DNA of 64,000 nucleotides, taken from the NCBI GenBank assembly GCA_025363385.1, contig JANYEA010000032.1, forward strand, positions 62,001-126,000, read 5' to 3'. Source of the stretch: Bacteroidota bacterium. GTDB lineage: Bacteria; Bacteroidota; Bacteroidia; Chitinophagales; Chitinophagaceae. Position 1 is the first letter of the stretch; each line of letters starts with the position of its first letter. Below the pieces are notes generated by a model. The model saw only the letters and a program-made list of their open reading frames with translations, did not search any database and had not been told where the DNA came from. Made by a program: the position numbers and the translations under genes. This document shows, one piece after another, positions 26,598-35,124 of the stretch.

Positions 26598-27131
26598 ATG
26601 GAACAGGTAGTATTGGTTAATGAACGTGATGAAGAGTTGGGATTGATGGAAAAAATGGAAGCACATGAAAAAGCTTTATTACATAGGGCATTCAGCGTTT
26701 TTGTTTTTAATCAATCTGGAGAACTATTGTTGCAACAAAGAGCAATTGACAAATACCATAGTGGTGGGTTATGGACAAACACATGTTGTAGTCACCCTCG
26801 CCCTAATGAATCAGTATCTGACGCTGCAAGCAGAAGGTTAAGAGAAGAAATGGGTTTTGAAGTTCCACTAGAAAAAGTTTTTGATTTTATTTATCAGGCA
26901 ATTTTCGATAATGGTCTTGCAGAACATGAATTTGACCATGTGTTTGTAGGATACTATGATGGTCCAATACAAGTGAATCCTGCGGAGGTGAATGATTACG
27001 TGTATCGCAGTATGGATAATATTCAACAATCACTTGAATTACACGACGGATTATTCACAGCATGGTTCGAAATCATCTTTCCCAAAATGATGCATTGGTG
27101 GCAGCTGAATGGTCATCAAAAAATAGCTTAA
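26598..27131 (+). CDS. idi: Isopentenyl-diphosphate delta-isomerase, type 1
   Basis: A 177-aa Nudix-fold isomerase with the catalytic Cys in TNTCCSHPRPNES and a Nudix-like AASRRLREEMGFE containing the metal-binding acidic residues. It interconverts IPP and DMAPP, supplying precursors for the carotenoid genes on either side. Length is normal for bacterial Idi-1. Confidence 0.95.
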   Translation: MEQVVLVNERDEELGLMEKMEAHEKALLHRAFSVFVFNQSGELLLQQRAIDKYHSGGLWTNTCCSHPRPNESVSDAASRRLREEMGFEVPLEKVFDFIYQAIFDNGLAEHEFDHVFVGYYDGPIQVNPAEVNDYVYRSMDNIQQSLELHDGLFTAWFEIIFPKMMHWWQLNGHQKIA

Positions 27132-27149
27132 ATTTCATCCAAAACAATC

Positions 27150-28640
27150 ATGAGCCATTCTAAGAAAGCAATTGTTATTGGTGCTGGTATTGCAGGTATT
27201 GCTTCTGCAATCAGATTGTCTATAGAAGGGTTCGAAGTGTCTGTATATGAAAAAAACGATTATCCAGGAGGAAAAATCAGCGAATTTAATTTAGGTGAAT
27301 ATCAATTCGATGCGGGTCCTAGTTTATTTACACAACCCGAGAATATTGAAGAATTATTTGCGCTTGCAGGTGAGCCCATTGAAAAATATTTTCAATACCA
27401 ATCACTCCCAATTTCTTTTAAATATTTTTATGATGATGGAACTGTTATCAACGCTTACACTGATAACCAGGCTTTTGCAGAGGAACTGGAAAATAAAACA
27501 GGAGAAAAACAGGCAGCACTTTTAAGTTACTTAGAGAGCTCTAAAAAAGTGTATCAAAATATAGCTGGCTTATTTTTAAATAATTCCCTGCACCAAATAA
27601 AAACATTGTTTTCTCCTGGTGTGGGAAAGGCTTTTGCCACTCTGAGGTGGAAATATCTTTTTAAATCGATGAACGATTTAAATGCAGCTCATTTTACCAA
27701 AGCACATACCATTCAATTATTCAATCGCTTTGCCACCTATAATGGAAGTAACCCTTATCAGGCACCTGGCATGTTAAGCCTGATTCCTCATTTAGAATTA
27801 AATCAAGGTACCTTTTATCCGAAGGGAGGGATGATTAGTATTAGTAATGCGCTATATCAGTTAGCACTTAAGAAAGGGGTACGATTTCATTTCTCTACAC
27901 CTGTTGACAGAATCATTCAACATGAAAATTCTGCGCAGGGGGTAGTAATAAATAGGAAGAATCGGTTCGCAGATATTGTTGTAAGTAATATGGATGTATA
28001 TTTTACTTACCAAAGATTGCTGTTAGACCCTTTTAAAGCAACAGAAGTTTTAAAACAAGAAAGAAGCAGCAGTGCACTGATCTTTTATTGGGGAATCAAT
28101 CATCCCTTTCCAACACTAGAATTGCATAATATATTTTTTACTAAAAATTATCAAGCTGAGTTTGAATCGCTTTTTACAACCAAAAAAGCATACGCCGATC
28201 CCACGGTCTACGTAAATATCACCAGTAAAATGGAACCTGGTTTACAAGCCCCGGGGGGAAAAGAAAATTGGTTTGTAATGGTAAATGTGCCTGCAAATAT
28301 GGGTCAGGATTGGCTGGAACTCAGAGCAAAATACAGAGTTGCCATTATTGAGAAATTAAATAAAATATTAGGGACAGACATAGAACCCATGATAGAAGTT
28401 GAGGAAGTGTTAGATCCTGTTATCATAGAAAATAGAACCCATTCTTATATGGGATCTTTATATGGAACAAGTTCTAATTCTAAGATGGCTGCTTTTTTAA
28501 GGCATCCGAACTTTTCTAAAAAAATAAAAAATTTATATTTCGTTGGGGGGAGTGTACATCCCGGCGGTGGCATACCTTTGTGTTTAAAGAGTGCCGCTAT
28601 TATGAGTAGGATGGTGGCCAAGGATTTTAAAGAAAAGTAA
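27150..28640 (+). CDS. crtD: CrtD-like carotenoid 3,4-desaturase (second CrtI-family protein)
   Basis: A 496-aa FAD-dependent desaturase paralogous to CrtI, with GAGIAGIASAIRLSIEGFEV, EKNDYPGGKISEF and a C-terminal FVGGSVHPGGGIPLCLKSA. The LFTQPENIEELF segment after the GPS motif differs from the phytoene desaturase upstream. Together with cruF, crtY and crtZ it is best read as the 1'-hydroxycarotenoid 3',4'-desaturase of saproxanthin/myxol-type pathways. Its TAA stop is in frame with the whole of cruF. Confidence 0.82.
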   Translation: MSHSKKAIVIGAGIAGIASAIRLSIEGFEVSVYEKNDYPGGKISEFNLGEYQFDAGPSLFTQPENIEELFALAGEPIEKYFQYQSLPISFKYFYDDGTVINAYTDNQAFAEELENKTGEKQAALLSYLESSKKVYQNIAGLFLNNSLHQIKTLFSPGVGKAFATLRWKYLFKSMNDLNAAHFTKAHTIQLFNRFATYNGSNPYQAPGMLSLIPHLELNQGTFYPKGGMISISNALYQLALKKGVRFHFSTPVDRIIQHENSAQGVVINRKNRFADIVVSNMDVYFTYQRLLLDPFKATEVLKQERSSSALIFYWGINHPFPTLELHNIFFTKNYQAEFESLFTTKKAYADPTVYVNITSKMEPGLQAPGGKENWFVMVNVPANMGQDWLELRAKYRVAIIEKLNKILGTDIEPMIEVEEVLDPVIIENRTHSYMGSLYGTSSNSKMAAFLRHPNFSKKIKNLYFVGGSVHPGGGIPLCLKSAAIMSRMVAKDFKEK

Positions 28641-28655
28641 AATAGGAATCAGCTG

Positions 28656-29348
28656 ATTGGAAATTTTAAAATATCGAAACATAATATCGCTACTTTTCTT
28701 GCGATACTTTTTCATTTTAGTGGACTCATTGGTATCCTATTCAGTGATCAGAAAGAGTGGTTTATTCAAAATACAAGTTTGAATCTGGTATTAATGGCAA
28801 TATTGCTATTGTGGAATCAACCAGAAAAGAATGGAGCTTTTTTTAGTTTCTTACTTATTAGCTTTTTAATAGGGATGAGTGTAGAAATGATAGGTGTAAA
28901 TACCGGACGTTTATTTGGAAGCTATCATTATGGGGTTAAAATGGGCGCCAAATTCAATGCAGTTCCCTGGTTGATCGGCTTGAACTGGTTTGTATTGATG
29001 TTTTGTTGTGGAATTGTAATGACTAAATTGCATCAATGGATCAAAGATCAATATGAAGCTTCGGGGTTTACGATGACGCCCGTGGTTGAAAAAATTTCAT
29101 TGGTATTTGACGGTGCTTCTATTGCATTATTTTTCGATTGGATAATGGAACCAGTGGCAGTTAAAATGGGCTTTTGGGAATGGAAAGATGGGATCATACC
29201 ATTATATAATTATGTTTGTTGGTTTTTGATTAGCATGTTTTTACTCTGGGTATTTAGTAAGCTAAGGCTTAATAAAGACAATCATTTTGCAGTAGATTTA
29301 TTAATCATACAATTTTTATTTTTTTTAACACTAAGAATTTATTTATGA
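28656..29348 (+). CDS. cruF: CruF-like carotenoid 1,2-hydratase, non-canonical start
   Basis: A multi-helix membrane protein of the CruF/carotenoid biosynthesis family, which hydrates the psi end of gamma-carotene. The ORF track begins at a TTG inside the protein, but the frame stays open upstream and encodes a further family-like helix (ATFLAILFHFSGLIGILF, then KEWF). Between the crtD stop and that TTG there is no ATG, GTG or TTG in frame, so the start must be unusual (CTG at 28653 or ATT at 28656), or arise by readthrough, or reflect a sequence error. I place it at ATT provisionally. It ends in an ATGA overlap with crtZ. Confidence 0.72.
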   Translation: MGNFKISKHNIATFLAILFHFSGLIGILFSDQKEWFIQNTSLNLVLMAILLLWNQPEKNGAFFSFLLISFLIGMSVEMIGVNTGRLFGSYHYGVKMGAKFNAVPWLIGLNWFVLMFCCGIVMTKLHQWIKDQYEASGFTMTPVVEKISLVFDGASIALFFDWIMEPVAVKMGFWEWKDGIIPLYNYVCWFLISMFLLWVFSKLRLNKDNHFAVDLLIIQFLFFLTLRIYL

Positions 29349-29821
29349 TGAACTATGTACTTATTACCCTGGTCACATTTTGCATCATGGAGGGTATTAC
29401 ATGGCTTACACATCGTTTTGTGATGCATGGATTTTTATGGTATTTACACGAAGACCATCATAAAAAGGGCGCCGGATTTTTTGAAAAAAATGATGCTTTT
29501 TTTGTGATTTTTGCCATCCCTAGTTGGCTCTGTATTATGTTAGGAAGTATGAATCAAGTATATTGGGTAGTGTCCATTGGAGCGGGTATAGCATTATATG
29601 GCTTTGCTTATTTTCTAGTGCATGAGATTATTATACATCAACGGTTCAAGTTTTTTACAAGGTCAAACAGCCGTTATATCAAAGCCATTCGCTGGGCACA
29701 TAAAATGCACCATAAACATATCGACAAAGAAGAAGGAGAAAGCTTCGGTATGTTATTGGTAGCTAAAAAATATTGGGATAAAATTCGCAAAGACGAAGCC
29801 ATCCAAAATAATCCACAATAA
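29345..29821 (+). CDS. crtZ: Beta-carotene 3-hydroxylase
   Basis: A 158-aa membrane di-iron hydroxylase of the fatty-acid hydroxylase superfamily. All four histidine clusters are visible: HRFVMHG, HEDHHKK, HEIIIHQR and HKMHHKH. CrtZ adds a hydroxyl at C3 of a beta-ionone ring, here the single ring predicted from crtY activity. Its start overlaps the cruF stop by 4 bp, so translation is likely coupled. The ORF begins with ATGATG. Confidence 0.93.
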   Translation: MMNYVLITLVTFCIMEGITWLTHRFVMHGFLWYLHEDHHKKGAGFFEKNDAFFVIFAIPSWLCIMLGSMNQVYWVVSIGAGIALYGFAYFLVHEIIIHQRFKFFTRSNSRYIKAIRWAHKMHHKHIDKEEGESFGMLLVAKKYWDKIRKDEAIQNNPQ

Positions 29822-29836
29822 ACTCTGCAAACCTAA

Positions 29837-30994
29837 ATGGCACCCAAACAATACAACTATATCATTGCCGGTGCCGGTTGCGCAGGATTAAGTTTGTTGA
29901 TGCGCATGATGGAAGATTCTTTTTTTTTCGAGAAAAAAATATTGGTCGTTGATCGTGAAATGAAAAACACAAACGATCGCACCTGGTGTTTTTGGGAGAA
30001 AGGTCAAGGGCTTTTTGAGAAGATCGTGCATCATCAGTGGCAGCAGGTTAATTTCTTCAGCAAAGATTATAATAAGAAGTTAGATCTAAGTTCCTATCAA
30101 TATAAAATGATTCAGGGAATTGATTTATATAATACCGTTATTCAAAAGGCATCTGACTTTCCCAATATTGAATTTCGTGTAGATGAAATATTATCCATTC
30201 GTTCTACAGAAACTAGCGCCGAATTGCAGTTCAATAATGAATTGGTTGTAGGGGAATATTTATTCAATAGTATTCTTTTTGAGAAAGACAAACTTGTACC
30301 CACTAAAAATCTATATCAGTTATTGCAACATTTTAAGGGATGGGTAATTGAAACCAGCGAACCTTTTTTTGATCCTGCGGTAGCTACTTTGATGGATTTT
30401 AGAATTAGTCAGGAACATGGCACTAGTTTTTTTTATGTAATGCCCACTTCTGCCACAACCGCATTAGTAGAGTATACATTATTCTCTGAAATGCTTTTGC
30501 ATAAGGATGCTTACGACGTTTCATTAAAAGCATATATCAGTGAATTCCTTAAGATTAAAGAATATAACATACAGCACGAAGAATTTGGGATCATTCCCAT
30601 GACCAATCAACGTTTTTCTTTGCAGGATGGGCGGATAATTCAAATGGGAGTGGCCGGTGGGCAGGTGAAAGGCAGCAGTGGCTATGCCTTTCAGTTTATT
30701 CAAAAACGAACTGCTGCAATTGTTGCGGGATTAAAAAATGGTAAAACCAAGTTCGATCGTATTGGAATACATCAAAAAAAAGGAAATTTGTATGATGCCG
30801 TTTTATTACATGTATTGCATCATCATAAAATACCTGGAGATCAAATATTTCAATCCATTTTTTCAAAAATCAATACAGAGAAAGTGTTGCGTTTTTTAGA
30901 TAATGAATCAAGTATTTTGGAAGACTTGCAAATAATGAATTCTGTACCCACATCTATTTTTTTACCTGCTGCGTTAATTGAACTCAGTCATTAA
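29837..30994 (+). CDS. crtY: Lycopene beta-cyclase
   Basis: A 385-aa FAD-dependent cyclase of the CrtY family. It has the binding motif YIIAGAGCAGLSLLMRM, the following RTWCFWEKG segment typical of lycopene cyclases, and a GVAGGQVKGSSGYAFQFIQ motif in the second half. It forms a beta ring on lycopene. Since CruF and CrtD modify an acyclic end, only one end is expected to be cyclised. It is the last biosynthetic gene of the cluster. Confidence 0.92.
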   Translation: MAPKQYNYIIAGAGCAGLSLLMRMMEDSFFFEKKILVVDREMKNTNDRTWCFWEKGQGLFEKIVHHQWQQVNFFSKDYNKKLDLSSYQYKMIQGIDLYNTVIQKASDFPNIEFRVDEILSIRSTETSAELQFNNELVVGEYLFNSILFEKDKLVPTKNLYQLLQHFKGWVIETSEPFFDPAVATLMDFRISQEHGTSFFYVMPTSATTALVEYTLFSEMLLHKDAYDVSLKAYISEFLKIKEYNIQHEEFGIIPMTNQRFSLQDGRIIQMGVAGGQVKGSSGYAFQFIQKRTAAIVAGLKNGKTKFDRIGIHQKKGNLYDAVLLHVLHHHKIPGDQIFQSIFSKINTEKVLRFLDNESSILEDLQIMNSVPTSIFLPAALIELSH

Positions 30995-31004
30995 ACTCAA
31001 TGAA

Positions 31005-31934
31005 ATGAGAAAGATCATTACCATCACATTAAATCCTGCCCTAGATAAAAGTATTGTGATACATGGTTTGGTACCCGAAAAAAAATTAAGGTGTTCTGAT
31101 GCGGTATTGGAACCAGGAGGTGGTGGTATTAATGTAACACGAGCCATACATAAGTTGGGAGGTGCTTCCCGGGCGATGTATTTAGCAGGAGGATATACTG
31201 GTGAAAAATTCACGGAGCTAATAAAGGCAGAAAAAATTCAGTATAAAGTTTTTCCAATTAAAGAAGATACGAGAGAAAATTTCATTGCAGTTGATGCAAA
31301 TACAAATTTGCAATATCGGTTCGGAATGGAAGGTCCAAAGGTTGCTGAAGAAGAATGGATGGCCATTTTAGAGGCTGTTCAAAAAGAGCAGGATCTGGAA
31401 TTTATTGTGGCCAGCGGAAGTCTTCCACCGGGTGTACCCTTAGATTTTTTTGGAAGGCTTGCAAAAATAGCTAAAGATAAAAATGCAAAATTAGTGATCG
31501 ACACTTCTGGCGAACCCTTAAAACAAGCAGTAGCAGAGGGTATTTTTTTATGCAAACCCAATTTGGGTGAATTAAGTAATCTAATGGGAGGTGAGCGTTT
31601 AAAACCGGAAGAAGTAGTAACTGCAGCTAGAACAATTATTGAAAAAGGCGGCTGTGAAATAATGGCGGTATCGATGGGTGCAGATGGAGCCATGCTAATA
31701 ACAGCAACAGAGCATTATGCGGTAAAAGCGCCAAAAGTGGAAGTAAACAGTACGGTAGGTGCAGGTGATTCCATGTTAGCGGGCATGTTAATGGGTATGG
31801 CACATCATGAATGGGGTATGAGAGATGTACTTTGTTATGGCGTAGCAGCGGGTACTTCAGCTACTATGGGTCATGGCACAGAGTTATGCAATTTAGAAAC
31901 CACAAAACGAATTTTTGAACAATTGAGGCATTAA
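31005..31934 (+). CDS. pfkB: PfkB-family hexose-phosphate kinase (6-phosphofructokinase II/1-phosphofructokinase type)
   Basis: A 309-aa ribokinase-fold kinase. It has the N-terminal TLNPALDKSI and GGGGINVTRAIHKLGG typical of Pfk-2/FruK/LacC, and the C-terminal ATP-binding and catalytic Asp motif STVGAGDSMLAGML. It phosphorylates a sugar phosphate such as fructose-6-phosphate. I start at MRKIITITLNPALD, nine codons into the track ORF, 10 bp after crtY. It may be cotranscribed with crtY by proximity only. Confidence 0.88.
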   Translation: MRKIITITLNPALDKSIVIHGLVPEKKLRCSDAVLEPGGGGINVTRAIHKLGGASRAMYLAGGYTGEKFTELIKAEKIQYKVFPIKEDTRENFIAVDANTNLQYRFGMEGPKVAEEEWMAILEAVQKEQDLEFIVASGSLPPGVPLDFFGRLAKIAKDKNAKLVIDTSGEPLKQAVAEGIFLCKPNLGELSNLMGGERLKPEEVVTAARTIIEKGGCEIMAVSMGADGAMLITATEHYAVKAPKVEVNSTVGAGDSMLAGMLMGMAHHEWGMRDVLCYGVAAGTSATMGHGTELCNLETTKRIFEQLRH

Positions 31935-31962
31935 TATCTGGCATCAATTACATTTGCAACTT

Positions 31963-32034
31963 GGCCTTGTAGTACAACGGATAGTATGCGAGTTTCCGAA
32001 GCTCTTGATTCAGGTTCGATTCCTGACGAGGCCA
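31963..32034 (+). tRNA. tRNA-Arg (anticodon CCG)
   Basis: A complete cloverleaf folds by hand. The acceptor stem is GGCCTTG with CGAGGCC (one G-U). The D stem is GTAC with GTAT, and the anticodon loop is TTCCGAA, giving anticodon CCG for arginine CGG codons. The T arm is TCAGG-TTCGATT-CCTGA and the discriminator is A. CCA is not encoded. The anticodon stem has a C-T mismatch at its outer pair. Confidence 0.93.
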
Positions 32035-32044
32035 CAAAATTCAA

Positions 32045-32085
32045 TAAAAAAGCAATACACATAAGTCAAACTTATGTGTATTGCT
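32045..32085 (-). terminator. Strong hairpin terminator between tRNA-Arg and a small membrane gene
   Basis: A perfect 15-bp inverted repeat, AGCAATACACATAAG, a 5-nt loop and CTTATGTGTATTGCT. On the minus strand it is followed by a T run, so it terminates the small membrane protein gene. On the plus strand it lies just after the tRNA but lacks an immediate T run. Confidence 0.85.
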
Positions 32086-32114
32086 CGAATTAATACCTTT
32101 TTACTTTTTTATAA

Positions 32115-32297
32115 TTATGCCATTTTGTTTTCTTTCTTGCCAAAGGCAAAGAAAAAACCACTTGCTATTAAAGCATAAATAGATACTGCAGTTCCAAGCT
32201 TATACATACTTGAATCGTTACTTTGGTTAATATCAATTAAAACAAATCCTAAGGCTGCAATTACCAATGCTAAAATGATGAGAGTTCTAGATTTCAT
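32115..32297 (-). CDS. Small two-helix membrane protein
   Basis: I start this at the internal ATG (MKSRTLIILALVI), which gives 60 aa with two hydrophobic helices (LIILALVIAALGFVLI and YKLGTAVSIYALIASGFFFAFG) and a lysine-rich tail. The track's upstream codons are polar and unlikely. It has its own strong terminator, which supports a real gene. No family recognised and no function inferred. Confidence 0.62.
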   Translation of the reverse strand: MKSRTLIILALVIAALGFVLIDINQSNDSSMYKLGTAVSIYALIASGFFFAFGKKENKMA

Positions 32298-32522
32298 AAT
32301 ATTATGTTTATTGTTTTTAATTCTTATACAAAGCAATTACAAAACACTGAGAAAAAGCCCCGTGAAAACACCGAAATTTTGTAGTGGTAAACCCCCGAAT
32401 CGTGTAGCAGAATTGCTGACAAAAGTCCTGATATTTATATAAAAATCGTTTTCAAAGCCTCAATTCCTCTTTAAAGTTATTATTACAAACCTTATATTTA
32501 TATACCCATCAAACGATTGTAT
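32298..32522. other. Divergent intergenic region
   Basis: The 225 bp between the small membrane gene and the Tat-exported oxidoreductase contain no ORF, repeat or clear TAnnTTTG promoter box that I can support. Confidence 0.4.
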
Positions 32523-33908
32523 ATGAAAAACGATAGAAGGAAATTTCTTAGAAATATCAGCGGTTCAATGGCACTGCTTGCCATTGGATCTAAATCTGTT
32601 GCCGCCAGTTCAAATGTTAGTTCACTGATATCAACCATCAAAGTAAATTCCAATGATGCCATTAAAATCGGTTTAATCGGTTCGGGTATTATTGGACATT
32701 ACGATACCGATACCGCCCTGAAAATCCCTGGCGTTGAACTAGTAGCCGTTTGTGATTTATATACAGGACGTTTAGATCGGGCAAAAGAAAAATGGGGTAA
32801 CCATCTTTTTATCACCAGAGATTATCGGGAGCTATTAGCTAAAAAAGAAATTGATGCAGTTCTTATTTGTACGCCGGATCATTGGCATCAAAAAATATCC
32901 ATCGATGCCATGAATGCTGGAAAACACGTGTATTGTGAGAAGCCGATGGTGCAAAAAATTGAACAAGGTTGGGATGTGATCAATACACAGAAAAAGACGG
33001 GTAAGGTTTTTCAAGTAGGTAGTCAAATGGCAAGTGCTGCTGGAATCTTAGAGGCTAAGAAAGTTCTGGCCGCTGGAACCATTGGAGAACTTACCATGGT
33101 TGAATCTTATTGTGATAGAACGGAAGCCAAGGGGGCATGGCAATATTCCATTCCTACAGATGCTTCACCAGAAACAATCGATTTTGATACTTTTTTAGGA
33201 TATGCACCCAAAGTGCCATTTGATGCAAAACGATTTTTTAGATGGCGCAATTATGGTGCCTACGGAACTGGTGCGGCAGGTGATTTAATAGTTCATTTAT
33301 TAACGGGCATTCATACTATCACTAGTTCAACCGGCCCAAGTAAGATTTCGAGCTTTGCCAATTTGAAATTATGGAAAGATGGTAGAGATGCCTTCGATAT
33401 TATTAATGCCATCATGGATTACAAACAATCAGATAAACACAATGCTTTTCATGTAACTACCCGAATCAATTTAACGGACGGTGAAGGCAAGGGATCATTT
33501 GGATTAAAACTAATTGGAACAGAGGGTGTGATTGAAGGCGGCGGAAATGGATATAAACTAAGAACTTTAAAGAGAAGAGCGGCACCGGGTTATGGTGGTT
33601 ATGATTCTTTCGATAGCTTTTCACAAAAACAAAAAGAGGAATATAAAAAATGGTACCAATCCGAATATGGAAATGATACCGAAGGGGGCTATGATCTGAA
33701 CAAAGAACAGGTATTCAATACTCCTGATGGATATGATGATCGATTAGATCATATGATCGTATTTTTCAATGCGGTAAGAACAGGCAGTAAGATTCATGAA
33801 GATGCCTCTTTTGGATTAAGAGCTGCAGCTCCTAGCATCGCATGTAATATCAGTGCACAAATTCAAAAGCCCATTCTTTGGAATCCTGATGAAATGAAAC
33901 TGGTATAA
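32523..33908 (+). CDS. Tat-exported Gfo/Idh/MocA family oxidoreductase
   Basis: A 461-aa oxidoreductase with a twin-arginine signal (NDRRKFLRNISGSMALLAIG), so it is folded with its cofactor before export. The Rossmann motif IGLIGSGIIGHYDTD and the catalytic-type CEKPM follow, with a C-terminal Gfo/Idh domain. Such secreted proteins are abundant in Bacteroidota and usually act on sugars or cyclitols. ATG is chosen over the track's TTG two codons upstream. It stands alone, with no transporter or glycoside hydrolase next to it. Confidence 0.88.
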   Translation: MKNDRRKFLRNISGSMALLAIGSKSVAASSNVSSLISTIKVNSNDAIKIGLIGSGIIGHYDTDTALKIPGVELVAVCDLYTGRLDRAKEKWGNHLFITRDYRELLAKKEIDAVLICTPDHWHQKISIDAMNAGKHVYCEKPMVQKIEQGWDVINTQKKTGKVFQVGSQMASAAGILEAKKVLAAGTIGELTMVESYCDRTEAKGAWQYSIPTDASPETIDFDTFLGYAPKVPFDAKRFFRWRNYGAYGTGAAGDLIVHLLTGIHTITSSTGPSKISSFANLKLWKDGRDAFDIINAIMDYKQSDKHNAFHVTTRINLTDGEGKGSFGLKLIGTEGVIEGGGNGYKLRTLKRRAAPGYGGYDSFDSFSQKQKEEYKKWYQSEYGNDTEGGYDLNKEQVFNTPDGYDDRLDHMIVFFNAVRTGSKIHEDASFGLRAAAPSIACNISAQIQKPILWNPDEMKLV

Positions 33909-33942
33909 ATGTTTTTTTAATTAAGCGCATTCATTGACTTTT

Positions 33943-34367
33943 TTATAAGGCAATTCCTACACCAAACCCACAACGAAAGGATTTGATAAGTGATGTGGTA
34001 TTTAAACTATTGGTCCAGGAATATTTCCTCCAACCAAAATCGAGGTAAAAAGAGTTTTTTTACCAGTGACCAACAATGCTGCAAAACCCCAACCCCAAAA
34101 ACTTGCTGTACGTTCAATAGTAGGTGTTGGTGGTTCAATTAATGATGCTTTTGCAATGCCATAATCAAAGTATAAACCAGATACTAGCATATATACAATA
34201 CCCTTAGATTCAGCAGTACTCCAACCGTGGTTACTTCTGGTTTCTATCCATTCAGTTGCAGTTACTTTTTCTACATTTTTTAATTGAATTAATTGCCCAG
34301 GGACTTTCTTCACCTGTTTCATTACTAAACTATTTATACTGTAAAGGAAAAGTGTATTAAAATCCAA
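33943..34367 (-). pseudogene. Frameshifted, 5'-truncated outer-membrane beta-barrel protein remnant
   Basis: The minus-strand ORF (ESKGIVYMLVSGLYFDYGI...WGWGFAALLVTG) looks like beta-barrel strands. It loses this character at a run of seven A bases and stops. Dropping one A restores a typical barrel ending, GKNSFYLDFGWRKYSWTNSL through SFRCGFGVGIAL and a stop. The 5' side lacks a signal peptide and a good start codon. It is therefore a decayed outer-membrane protein gene, though the homopolymer shift alone could be a sequencing error. Confidence 0.6.
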
Positions 34368-34524
34368 AAAGTACCCTCCATTGAGTATAATTCAACACTT
34401 GAAAACCTTTGAATTAGTTATCAAAATATTTTATATAAAATATTTCAATTTTCAACCTGCTTTTTATGGGTGTCATTTTACCAATTTCGAACATTCAAGA
34501 TTCAGTTTAAAAACCTTAATTTTC

Positions 34525-35124
34525 ATGAAGCCATTGAAAATGCAAATAGTATTCGCTTATCAACAAATACCAAATTCTGTTCGGCATTTTTTATTTATGG
34601 CATTCTCCCTGGCAATTAGCTGGAAATTATTTTACCTTTTATTTTTTATGAATACCCGAATACTTGATGAACCTTTAACCAATCATGTTGGTATTTCCAC
34701 AGCTTATGTTTTGAATCATTTTAGTGGCATGCATCAGTTTGATGCAATCAAAAAAATAGATACCTCCATCATGGAAGGTCAAATTCAAATGGCACAGGTC
34801 AGCAGTATTTTGCATCATCATCAGAAAGTCTTGCATATTGCAGATGGCTGTAATGGTCTTGAATTAATGGTTTTATATAGTGGATTTATTATTTGCTATC
34901 CATCCACTAAAAAACGCAAAATAGGGTACATTTTACTTGGTCTTTTAATGATAGACTTTTTCAATATTGCAAGGTGTTCCTTATTGGGATTTATTAAAGA
35001 GTATTATCACCCCTATTTTTATATCTCCCACCATTTTGTTTTTAAAGTAGTGGTGTATGCAGTTATCGTAATTCTCTGGGTTTGTTTCACCCGTAAAACT
35101 GAGTTTCATGAAAATCCACTATAA
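34525..35124 (+). CDS. Exosortase family protein (XrtF/XrtX-like)
   Basis: A roughly 199-aa multi-helix membrane protein. The exosortase triad is visible: Cys in ADGCNGLELMVLYSG, Arg in FFNIARCSLLG and His in YISHHFVFKVVVY. Exosortases process C-terminal sorting signals of exported proteins. The track ORF starts 48 codons earlier in A+T-rich sequence without homology, so I use ATG of MKPLKMQIVFAYQQ. A small membrane gene overlaps its end. No PEP-CTERM-like substrate is visible in the window. Confidence 0.85.
   Translation: MKPLKMQIVFAYQQIPNSVRHFLFMAFSLAISWKLFYLLFFMNTRILDEPLTNHVGISTAYVLNHFSGMHQFDAIKKIDTSIMEGQIQMAQVSSILHHHQKVLHIADGCNGLELMVLYSGFIICYPSTKKRKIGYILLGLLMIDFFNIARCSLLGFIKEYYHPYFYISHHFVFKVVVYAVIVILWVCFTRKTEFHENPL

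Noticed and set aside
34002-34367. Intact 121-aa hypothetical protein
   Set aside because: The C-terminal 25 residues are out of frame with the beta-barrel continuation found one base away, so it is better treated as a pseudogene.
34381-34524. 48-codon N-terminal extension of the exosortase ORF
   Set aside because: A+T-rich intergenic translation with no family similarity; a later ATG directly precedes the conserved region.
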